From contig OY829326.1 in assembly GCA_963691655.1 (NCBI GenBank), forward strand, positions 137,348,998 to 137,412,997: a stretch of 64,000 nt of DNA, in the 5' to 3' direction. Both the position numbers and the translations under genes were made by a program. Positions 12,001 through 22,700 of this stretch are shown piece by piece. Source of the DNA: Toxonevra muliebris (Eukaryota > Arthropoda > Insecta > Diptera > Pallopteridae). The notes beneath the pieces were generated by a model. It was given only the letters and a program-made list of their open reading frames with translations. It was not told where the DNA came from and made no database searches. The first letter of the stretch is position 1. Every line of letters begins with the position of its first letter.

Positions 12001-13599
12001 CCAAAACTTAATGTCAAGGTTTGGGAGTAGTTTTCTCTTAAAATAATTTATTCTTAGAAAGTGGGAGTGGTACTAAATATTCTACGTGACAAATATGAAT
12101 ATTTCAATCAAAACCGACTGTAACATTTTGTTTTTATTTTAATATACAGCTGCAGATCACTGTCTGCCACCTAGCCACAATTTTAATTGAAGTCACACTC
12201 AAAAACTCGTTTTGAGTGAAAGTTTTTACTATTAGTTATTATTGCTGTCATAGTAATTGGTTCCTATGACATACATACATATGTACTGCATTTCAACTCA
12301 AAGTAATTACTGGGAAATTTTGTTTATACTTTCAAAAGACGATCATAAATTGTTGGAAATGAGACGATAAGATTAGACCAACAGTACCAAACCAAATACA
12401 ATAGTTAACTGAAACTAATATTAAATATCGAACTGCTTCGTTTTTGTATGTAAATATGTATGTACTCGTATATTGTTGTAAACACCACGTGACATTCATT
12501 TTTGATTGGTTTTTTGTTTTCTCATTTTTCCAACATCTGAATTAAGTATTTCATGTTTATGTATGTAGTTTGATTGAAATTTTGCTTGAATTTTGCAGGA
12601 AAAAAGCTTATTTCAATTGAAACTGGATTTTCCACTTTAATGCGCTCTCAAATATTTACACTCAACGCATTGTGGTTAAATATTTATTTATTATTGTTGC
12701 AGTTGTTTTCGCGCTAAGTTTTTAAGCTTATTTCTTTAATATATACACTTAACTTGGATATCTTTGATTTGGGGCTTTTCTGGATTTGTTGTATTGTTGT
12801 AGGTTTTGCGTTGATTGTTAGTTTGACGTCATTATTAGTGTAAGCTTTTTGTTGTTCTTCTGAAATAAATTTATACTCTTTGATATTTTTTCTTTCAAAG
12901 CTTCTCTTGAATACTTTGTTTTGTGTGTTCACTTGCATCGTACTCTTAAATTCGCTATAGCGTAAATTATGGAGACTCTACTAGCATGGCAAATCGCCAT
13001 GTATTGGGTATTTTTGAGTTGAAGTTAAAGACTCTAATGATATTCAACAGACTGCAAGAGAAACTTGGACTTGTAAAACCCAGTGTACGGCTCTAAATGT
13101 ATATAATGATGGGACGTCCAATCATAGCGCATGAAGTAGTAACGCGTGCAAGTAAAATTCAGATAAAAGCAACGAAAGCCACATTAGGTTAATTTAAGAT
13201 CATGTATCTGTATAACAAGAGTGATATGTCCGACTGCTGGCTGGTTTTTAAGTAATATTGGAAGTTAGTCTATTACACCTCACAGTTGCCCGTGTTTCTA
13301 AGGCACTGCAATACACGCTACAGTATGCGTACGAAAATGAGTATTACGTATTAATAGAAAAAAGTAGATAGATTTTACAACCCCACTTTCCATATATGTA
13401 GATTTTTGAAAAAAGGGGATACATATACTAGCACTTCGAGTTTTATCAAAATTCTTCGAATTTTTGTACTGGAGCGTCCATTAGCGTTCGTTTTTCACAC
13501 AAATAGTTGCCAACAATCGGTTCCTCAGCCTGAAAATCCCCAGCTTACAAATTTTAAACGAAAACGGTCTCGTCATTTTTCATGCGCGGTTAAAATCGC
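9025..13599. other. intronic sequence, largely unassigned
   Basis: AT-rich. A higher-GC patch at about 10340..10720 looks like old transposon sequence but gives no motif I recognise on either strand. Small open frames (11240..11446, 11525..11770 minus, 12714..12938 minus) have no family features. Confidence 0.4.
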
Positions 13600-13791
13600 G
13601 TACTAATTTTGAACGAAATCCGTAACTCCATTGAATCATAAATGTCGCGCGATTTCTCATGTGTTTGCTGTATGCGATTAAAATCGCGTTTAAATCGCGT
13701 GCATCAAACACGTGAGGAATGGCGTGGCTTTTATGAATTCATTCGCTGTTTATAAATCCATAAAGCTAGGAATTTCGTTCAAAATTAGTAC
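13600..13791. mobile_element. TA-flanked MITE with 20-bp perfect inverted repeats
   Basis: 13600..13619 (GTACTAATTTTGAACGAAAT) is the exact reverse complement of 13772..13791. Taking TA as the target site, the element is about 13603..13788 with CTAATTTTGAACG termini, as in Tc1/mariner-derived MITEs. The interior holds repeated GATTAAAATCGCG/TTTAAATCGCG motifs. A related motif also occurs just outside at 13581..13600, which suggests a larger or nested structure. Confidence 0.7.
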
Positions 13792-16252
13792 AAATAGACA
13801 AAGAGAATAAAATTATAAAAATACTGTATTTAGTTTTTATTCTGCTTAGGCGGCCCCATCGTCTGTTGTGCTGCAAGTATCATGTTTCTTTAGAATTGTG
13901 GAATGTTCAACACACACAGGAGTTCTACAAACAAAACAGATATAAGCAGTCTTGCGTTGTTTATTCTACTCTTCGCTGCATGGAAGTTCATACCAGGACC
14001 TTGTCGGTCATCGACGCCATAAATGGCTTCGTTAAAAATGCATTACTGAAAATTAAATTTTTTGGTTAACGATTAACATTTTTTCTGTTAAGTAAACATT
14101 ATTTATTTTACATTTTGTGTTTTTTGTCGTCGCTAAGTTATCATCGCGTCGCTATCATCACACCGTTCAAGTTCCTTAGATAATAAACTGTGTATTAAAC
14201 TCAATTATTTAGCTAATAATTGAATTAATCTATTAGTTAAATAAATTATCAGTTAACATTCCGATTATTTTGCTTAAGATTAAATATTTGATAATAAGTA
14301 TTTATGTAGAATAAATTTGTATGTTTCTAAATTAGAAATTAGAACGTGCAATTTCGAATAATTATCTTACACATCACGTATATGCTTCTTCGTTTGCATC
14401 AATAAGTATCTATTAAATTAAAAAAGTTGATTTCAATTCATTCAAAGTATTTATTAGAGTTATTTGCAGATATAAAGAGTTTATTTTCATAAATGCTTCA
14501 CGTAAATATCTTCTAGTGATGTAATCAAATAAATAAATAAACAAAAATTTATTTTTTATTTGTTCAGCTTAATCCACTCGTTTATATATGGTATTCCTTA
14601 AAAATAAGGTGACCAAATGCCCCCGATTATAAAGTCCTGTCCTCGATTGAATAGTGCCAGCGAAATGCCCCCGATTTTTCTTGCAGTTGTTATTTATTGT
14701 TTCAATATCATTAAAATGTAAATTATCACGAAAACTTTAAAAAAAATTGCTTCTAAGGAGCGAATATTTTCAAATATGAATTGTATGTCATTCAATAATG
14801 AAAATGGCAAGTTTTAATACAAAAAGGTTAAGTAAATTTCATAATAAAAATATGTTTTTGACAAAGGGGCAGTTGATAAAGTCTTGAAGGATACCGCAGA
14901 AAAAGTGTTGTTGGAACTGGAGTGCTGTCGAGGAAATGAAAATTTAGAGAGAGTTTAAAAACTTGCGGGGAAATGAAACTTCTCATGACCAACTTTTTTT
15001 TTCGTGTTCATGCGTTTTATAAAACTTGTGGTACTATTCTGAAAAAACAACGCGAATAAAAAACAAAACAGTACGAGGACAACCATAAAGTTGGGCAAAT
15101 GTATTAAATTACAACGAAAAACTCTTGCATAATTTTAGGATTGAATGAAATTACGCGCAACGCCATTTGAAGTTTCACTTTAAAAATAATGTTACCCTGA
15201 TCGATACAATACAACGTCATTAACGCCTACAATAAAATTCTTTAAATGTTTGTTCATTGGGAACAAATTAAAATTTTCCACTTCAATAAACTTAATAAAT
15301 TTTAGCATAATTATAGGCATATTTTATACTTAATTATAAGGAACTTATTAAATTTCAAAATAAATAAAGCTATAGATTTTTGGTTAATTTTATCAAAATA
15401 TCAACCAACTTAAATTTCGCTTAGTTAATCAATGTACTTTAGATTATCTTTAAAAGCGTATTATGCCTGACAAATTGATATTAACCCTTTCGAGTCATAA
15501 TATTTGAAGGTTATCTTTCACAGTGGAGTGCCCCAACTATTGGGGCAAATTTCAAATCTATAAGATTGAGCTAGATGTGGGATCATTCTTTAACCTGGGT
15601 AGCATCATATCGGTAGAAGGCCGATCGAACGAGAGCACACGTAGCCCCATAAAGAAAGCGAAATACTGCGGCACTTGAGATATGAAAAAAAGGAATCGGA
15701 TTAGATCGCCCAAATTATCCTCAATGAAGTCGAAGCAGTGAAAGACCAGCAAATATCTGCGACGATTTTTAGAAACTGAACATCTTCGTCTAAGCTAAAG
15801 TGAAGTTAAAATTCCGTCCATTGTACTATATCCTGTGTTCCTTTTTCCTATTCTTTGAATCTAACAGATATATAAATATATCTCGGCAAATCTTGGTGTG
15901 TCAAAGAGCTCAAGTGTTCGTCTCTCAACAATCCAGTACTAAATATGCTAACTCTGGTTCGACAGAAAGTGGGACAGAGACTAAGAAAGTAGTCAGCCGT
16001 CTCGGTAAATTCATATGGAAACGATTTGTTGTAACCTTTCACCCCTTTTAACCTCCATGAAAGAGAAATTTATATATGTATAGAGAAAAGGGAAATCAGT
16101 GAAACTCCAAAATAAGGATGTAGATCAAATTGGAAATGCTACTCATCGAAAGGTTAACAAGGTGCCTAAAATTATGCTAAGTTTTTAAGAGTTTCTTTCT
16201 GGTAAAAAAGTTACGTCGGTATCTTGCTAAGTTTTCTGCAAATAGAAAGAAA
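13792..16252. other. intronic sequence, nothing recognised
   Basis: AT-rich with no supported coding region. At 14626..14690 the short motif AATGCCCCCGATT occurs twice about 45 bp apart. Otherwise unremarkable. Confidence 0.45.
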
Positions 16253-16454
16253 TTTATCAATTCAGTTATGACAAAGACGCTACCTTATGCCATGCGAAAA
16301 ATAGTTTTCTCATATCTCTAATCACTGTTCTGAAGCTTCAGGTGTTGTCTAACTTTATCAATTCAGTTATGACAAAGACGCTACCTTATGCCATGCGAAA
16401 AATAGTTTTCTCATATCTCTTATCACTGTTCTGAAGCTTCAGGTGTTGTCTAAC
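16253..16454 (+). repeat. 101-bp tandem duplication
   Basis: 16253..16353 and 16354..16454 are two head-to-tail 101-bp units beginning TTTATCAATTCAG and ending TTGTCTAAC. They differ at about one position (CTCTAATCAC vs CTCTTATCAC). Confidence 0.95.
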
Positions 16455-17512
16455 TTATGACACTAATATAAGGGATGGCACTGGCCATCTGAACTTAAAT
16501 CTATGTATTGGTAGGAAATTCAATATTATGCTGCCTTCCTTTTCCGAATGCCCTAATTTCGATTTCTTCTCTTTTTGTTGGTATGCAGACTGTTGGAAAA
16601 TAGATTCAGGTGTTGGTGTTCTGACACTTGACCCAGTTTTAAAGACTTAACTGAGTCTTTCGGACAGTCGGGCGACAATCTCAAGACTCTCCTTTCCCTT
16701 TTTTGACGTCTTTTCCTCTTTTATTTTTTCTTTTACATTTCTCAACAGTAACCCTGCTTCTAAATCAATAAGGCCTACAGTAGCTCAAATTTCTCAAAAT
16801 AAAAAACTCACATTAGGGGTATTACTTCCACAGCTCCTTAAATGAAGTGTTTTAAAAGTCCTTCAGTTTTTAGAAACTCTAATGAAAGCCATTGAAAATT
16901 ACTCTTTGAACTACACTGGAATTTCAGTGAGCATAATGGGTCATAAAATGCATTATAGCTAATCGTTACGAATAAACAACTCAAATAGTACGAAAAATTC
17001 AAATAAAAAAAAACAGAATATTTACCAAATACTGATAAGAAATCAACTTTGCAACTCAATATTGACACCAGAAAAATATAAGATATTTTCGCATGCTTTT
17101 TCACAAAATGATAACAAACCGAACCGAACGTAGTGATAAGATGGAGAATTTGAGCGAAAAGAGAATAAACAATAATATGCAGTGACGTCATAGAAACAGA
17201 AATGCTACTTAAAGCTTAAAACACAATTGCGTCGTGCGACGGTTAAGCGGTCGACGGCTACCCGCATTAAAATGCACGACTCAGACTTTATTTATATTTC
17301 TACTGTCGAGTGCTGTCAGCACAGAGTTGCATGTGAGCAATTGAATATAAATTTTAGTTTTGCTTAAAAATAAATAATTTAAAAAATTGAAAATAGGAAG
17401 TGAGAAAATCTAAATGTATTTACTTAACTTTCAATGGAAAAATACTGAAATGTAAGCCAAAAAGATCAAATTTGACAATAAATTGAAAACAAGTTAAATT
17501 TAAATGGTAAGT
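16455..17512. other. intronic sequence upstream of the exon 1B promoter region
   Basis: No gene found. A locally GC-richer stretch with CG dinucleotides at about 17228..17275 marks the start of a less AT-rich zone that continues toward the exon 1B promoter. The minus-strand open frame at 16838..17191 has no recognisable features. Confidence 0.4.
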
Positions 17513-18414
17513 GCGACGTCGCTATCGCAATTGTGTTTACTCGAGCGTATTTCACAGCGGCAGATCAATAGCTGTTCACTTAACGTCGACCATTTTACCG
17601 TCATACATCGCGAACAGAAACAGAAACAAGTCAAAAGTTCTTGTTTCTATTTCTATCGCAAATATACTGAATTCTGGTTCTATTGCTCCCAGAATTCCAG
17701 AATTCTGTTTTTATTTCTGCTGCAAATGTACTGAATTTTATTTCTGTTCTTTGCAACAAACCGGCTTTAAAGGTAAAAGCAATGTGGAATGAAACAGAGT
17801 TGTGACGTATGTATAGATACTTAAATCTATATCTATTTTTATAATCAAGCGGAAGGCCCGTAACACATATCAGCGATAATGTGGAAAGAAAGCCAACGAA
17901 TTTTCTATTTCTGAGTTGTAAACAACGTATTCATATGGAGCGGCGCATACCATATTTCAGCGAGGACATTTCCCCTCAAATGTGCAAATCTTCGCTGAAA
18001 TGTGTAACGGCGGAAAAGAGTTACATTTGATCAGTTGATCGGTAATTTATTAAAATTTTTCACAAACAAATATATTTGAGTTTGATGCGAAAACCAGTTT
18101 GTTGCCGTTTTGTCTGGAAAAGCGCTGAAGTCTTTATATTATAAATAGCAAATATATATGGAACTCGTCCTAGCAGCTTTAACTCTTTGCTCGGAGCTGG
18201 TACAAAATTTGAACCACTTTTTGTGTACCACATTTTTAGTACTCGCTTATTTTTGTAGTCATTTCTTGTTTAATAATTTACGCGATCTCATGTTTTCATT
18301 TAAAGAAAAATTTTTTTCCAAATAAAAAAATACAACCGATTTGCGACAAACGCCGCAATTCTGTTCACTCGAGCGTATTTCACAACGACAACTCAACAGC
18401 TGTTCGTTTACGCC
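17513..18414 (+). promoter_or_regulatory. paired ~72-bp repeated motif upstream of the 1B promoter (candidate regulatory repeat)
   Basis: 17513..17587 and 18343..18414 are direct copies, roughly 75% alike, sharing an exact 18-mer ACTCGAGCGTATTTCACA (17539..17556; 18367..18384) and a following AGCTGTTC. They lie about 1.2 and 0.35 kb upstream of the predicted 1B start site. Between them, 17640..17755 has a smaller repeated unit around ACTGAATT, and 17954..18001 forms an imperfect hairpin (ATTTCAGCGA / TCGCTGAAAT). The regulatory role is inference; a decayed repeat family is equally possible. Confidence 0.35.
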
Positions 18415-18697
18415 GTAAGCTTTTAAGACGTGCGTCCCAATTCTGTTTAGAGCATATATTTAGTACATTAATGACTACAAATTAACAATGAATGAAATAA
18501 ATATAAAGAGAAACAAAGAGAGAAGAAATAAAAGTTACTGTTATTTCTCTTAAAGCTTTCCAAAGCAACGAGTACGACGAGAAAATTACCCCCATTTGCA
18601 AGCAAACAAACGATGAGAGCAAGCAACAAGCGAATTTCGATGAAAGAGTGAGAAAGAGATTTGCGAATAAATGCGAATGCGACCATAAATCACAAAA

Positions 18698-18734
18698 TAT
18701 AAAAACGAATTCATTCAGTCGTTCGTAGTCAATT
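18698..18734 (+). promoter_or_regulatory. svr: candidate TATA box and initiator for the exon 1B transcript
   Basis: TATAAAA at 18698..18704 is followed by two initiator-like sequences: TCAGTC at 18715..18720 and TCAATT at 18729..18734. The second places the start (A at 18731) 33 nt after the TATA box, the usual spacing in flies. The AUG-free stretch described next begins just upstream of here, which fits a start in this interval. No experimental support. Confidence 0.45.
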
Positions 18735-19335
18735 GAGAAGAAACAACGTTATACAAACTATAAGTAGCGGGTATAGTTATCTTCGCGTTGCAGAACACTC
18801 TGATTACTCCAAGAGTAAAAACTCAGAGGTAGTTAAAACAGCAACGTTTATTTATATACATCAGGCAGCAATACAAAAAGAAAGAAAAATCGTTAACGTT
18901 TTTAAAGCAGCAGTTCAACAACACATTAATTTGCATCCAAGTGATAATATATTGGAAAAACAAACAGAGTGGTGGAACATACTGAAGAACTGCTCCAATT
19001 CCAATTGCATATTTAAATAACGCTTTTAATATACCAAAGAAAATAGGCAACAAATAAATACAAAGTTAACAACGTCATAATACCAAAACGCACGTACATA
19101 CATACTTATAAGTAATAAGAAAAAACAACAACAACGAAAAAGCCCCCATAAAGGAGATATTTTCTAAAAATAAACGCACAAAGAAAAACCTTCCAAATAC
19201 TGTCGTCCTAACCGCCCACACGCACACAAACAACACACAGGAAACACCCAATTCTCTTGAAGAAGAAAAAACAGCAACAGCAACAACAAAAACTATTTGT
19301 GTGTGTGTTTCTGTATCCATACATAAATACGTAAA
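18731..19335 (+). promoter_or_regulatory. svr: predicted 5' leader of svr-1B, free of AUG triplets
   Basis: In about 600 nt between the candidate start site and the 1B initiator I find no ATG on the + strand, although upstream sequence has them (18670, 18677). The leader is A-rich with CAACAACAACAACG and CAGCAACAGCAACAAC runs near its end. The initiator context is GTAAAATGT, with A at -3, good for flies. Absence of upstream AUGs over this length in AT-rich DNA supports a genuine, efficiently scanned leader. A spliced leader cannot be excluded. Confidence 0.5.
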
Positions 19336-19782
19336 ATGTTGCCACGCATGTTGTCCGCAGTCCTGCTGTTATTGGGTTTCATTTGCTTGCTATGTCAAGG
19401 TTTTATCATTAAAGAGGATGAAACATTTCTACAAAATCCTTATTATCACAAGCAAGAAGATATCGAAGATCTTTTCGCGCGCTTAGAGAAATCCTTCCCC
19501 GAATATGCAAAAGTTGAAACGATTGGACGCTCACTGGAGGGACGTAATCTAATTGTCTTGCAAATTGGCAAAAATGTACGCAATCGAAATTTATTAACAC
19601 CCATGGTCAAGTACATTGGCAATATGCATGGCGATGAAACGATTGGACGCCAGCTGCTCATCTATATGGCACAATATTTACTTTACAATTATGAAAGCAA
19701 TTTGGATGTTGCCAATTTAGTTAATACCACGGATATATATTTGATGCCTACCATGAATCCGGATGGTTATGCTCGTTCGCAG
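19336..19782 (+). CDS. svr: svr alternative first coding exon 1B: signal peptide and active half of domain 1
   Basis: 149 codons from ATG to a GTAATA donor at 19783, phase 0. Residues 1-22 form a signal peptide (basic R4, then a Leu-rich core ending CLLCQG), followed by the carboxypeptidase fold starting at about residue 35 (YYHKQEDIEDLFARLEK). The zinc motif HGDE gives H98 and E101. The exon ends just after NPDGYARSQ, exactly where exon 1A ends, so the two are interchangeable. The ATG is the first in-frame Met before the signal peptide and follows the AUG-free leader. Confidence 0.95.
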
Positions 19783-22700
19783 GTAATATACTGAACTACT
19801 ATTTTGTTGTTGTTGTTGTGATATCTTCGCATTGTGATGACAGAAGCGTTAATTATGTCAATTTAGGTTGGTTTTGTTGCGTTTTTTTTAAGTTTTTTTT
19901 TGTGAAAAGGTTGTGCAAAATACTCGATTTCTGTGTCACAAATGGAATTGACAAGTTTTTATGTTGTTTATCCATAAACGGTAAATAAATGTGGTTTAAA
20001 TTATAAATGCATTTATTAACGGCGAATTAAACGAAAATGTGTTAATTATGGTTGAATAGACTAATGTGGAATATGTCAATTTGGATTGTCACTGGACTAA
20101 TTTTTTAATCATATGTTGTACAGAGAACTGGCAGAGGGGGAAAACTCAATTTTATAGCTCTCTCAATGACCTAGATGAGATTTCAAAAATTTGGGTTGGA
20201 GAGACTACTATCATACCTAAAAGGTTTGATGGCAATCCTCAGAAAATCGAGCTGGTCGTCTTTACTAAACTCTAGGTACAAAACCCCATTTGATATTCAA
20301 CTTTTTCTCAATAGTACTAAGCTCGCCTTTGCAAAAGGAGCTCGGTGTTTAGGTTTTATTTTAGATAAAGAAACAATTTTTGATATATGATTTTGGGGTT
20401 TGATGGACGTCTTTAGACAACGCATTTTATATGAACACTCTTATGAAAATCCAAATATCTGCTTCACTCTGCAACACTGATGCATTTAAAAGTACTGCAA
20501 CAAAAATTTGAAATACTATACTTCACCTCTTAACATTCATGGCAAGCAATGTGCAGCCACTACAGAACTAAGAGAAATTCTATCTGGAATTGTATGCGAA
20601 TAGGTCAGAAAATTCCACGATTCTAAATTATTTGAAACACGTATCAAAAACAATTGCATTTACTACCCTAATAAAACCAATCTTCAAATAAAAACCTAAA
20701 CACTTTTATTCCTGTAAAGGAATGAAAAATGGATATATATTTCATAATGGTAATGCCAGTATATATATTTTTTTAGCTTGTTCCGACCACTGTATAAGTA
20801 ATGGCAATGAAATAAGTCACCTCCTGACTAAAATATAACATAATATCTAAAGAAGATATCTTTACCGGTAAGCAATCAAATCAGTCGTTGATGTATCAAT
20901 TTAATACAATGTAATGCCACCGAAACTTGTTTATATTTGAAAAGTGTATCAATTTGATACCAACGACGGATTCGTGTTAATAATTTTTTCTCATTTCTAA
21001 GGCAATTCATGACCGTAGAGCATCCTCGAACTCTAAATACCTGACTAGTTTGAGTTGCACTTAATATGGGTGCCGGGGCACAAAGGAATACCGGGTAACG
21101 AAACTGCAAATGAGTTAGTTAAAAGTGGTACACTGATACAAAGCACTCGCGGAGAGAAAAGCACCGCAATCCATTGGTTATAATGAAAAGAAAATGAGAG
21201 AGGACCATGAGAAAGTATCTGCAAAAGAATGAGCCTTATTTGTCCTAAGCTATTTAACCATATAATAGAAAAATGAAAGGACTGCTACTAAGAAAAACGC
21301 TCTTTAGTACAGTGACTTGTAGGATTACAGAAAATTATCCTATATTGAAAGAAGAAGCGAAGAAAGAGTACATCTTCCAGCAGAAACTGTAACTCATCTT
21401 CTTTCCCAACTTCAAAGAAGAAACATCTAGACCGTTGTATCTCCAATGACCTAAAAGACTCGACTGATATTAGATACTTACATAGTTCCATTCATTAGTT
21501 GACTCTTAAACCTAATGAATGTTAGATCTTAGCCGCCACAATAAAGCTTCGCCACAGCTATACACTTGTTGGCGTCAGTTGATAAAACCAAATGCAATCA
21601 ATTCTCCCTGTACCTCTGGTCTTTTCAACAGAAATTCGTCAGCTTTTGCGAGATTCACCACAGTAGTTCAAATAAAATATCATGACCATTTAGCTTGCTA
21701 AAAAGCACTCAACTATTAAAATAATATGAAGTAAGAACTTGGCTTTTTTCCTCATGGTTTTTGTACACATGTAACCATTTCAACCTTATCTGCTATGGAG
21801 TTTAGCATATGGCATTTCTCTTTTGAAAACCAGTGGCCCACCCTCTTCTTTTAAACTCATTTACAAAGGGTTTGAATACTAAGTAACCGTCCACTAACTA
21901 GATACATTTGTGGGACTCAAAATTTCAGGCTTTCTGTATTGTAAATAAAAACAAGAACTCTATCTACTTGCCTTTCTTTTGATAGAAACAATTTACTTAT
22001 TTTATACAAGTCTGAAAAATTAAGATTGATTACACTAGCTTACAGCAATTCTGACCTATCACATTTGACAGTAATTTCTTATGTAAAATCGAGCGCTGAA
22101 TCCGAAAATAAATTCAAAAATTTTTTTTCTAATTTTAATTTAGAGTTGAAAAAAAAAAAATCAGACCTGATATTTATTGTTTACTCATGTGTCCCTATCG
22201 TCAGATTATTTCTTCCTTCATTAACCTATTATCATTCTATAATTTAATCTCAAATATCTCAAACAGTTGCGTTAATTTATTAAATTAATAATTTTCACGA
22301 TAAAAAATGTAAAATCAAATAAATCCGAAACAACTTTTCCGAAAATTCATCTCAAAAGCATGAGAGGAATTAAGTAGTAAACTTTCTCAGCAAAATAATG
22401 CAAGATTTTCTTAGTATTTTTGTCAATAGCATGAATCGAATTGAGTGCAAAATAACATAAATTTTTTTTTTTTTTTTTTTTTGGAAATCCCCCTCAAATT
22501 CTCTGAACAATAAAACAATTTTAAAGATCACAAAAATTTCACGATTAGCTCCAATACTTTCTTACTCATCTGATGTTTTAAGGTCAGAAAGAGCTGTTGT
22601 CTGATAAGACAATTAATATTTTACAATTTGTCACAATTTTATTCTTTAAATACTATTCAGTTCTAGATTGAGAATACGACATCGTACTACTTATCTGCAA

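Noticed and set aside
16838..17191. 117-codon minus-strand frame
   Set aside because: AT-driven composition, no recognisable domain, no supporting signals.
18733..19020. 95-codon frame in the 1B leader
   Set aside because: It has no ATG; it lies in the predicted leader and would need a non-AUG start.
19336..19794. Self-contained 152-residue secreted protein
   Set aside because: The frame continues only three codons past a good donor and the fold is cut in the middle of the carboxypeptidase domain; it is exon 1B.
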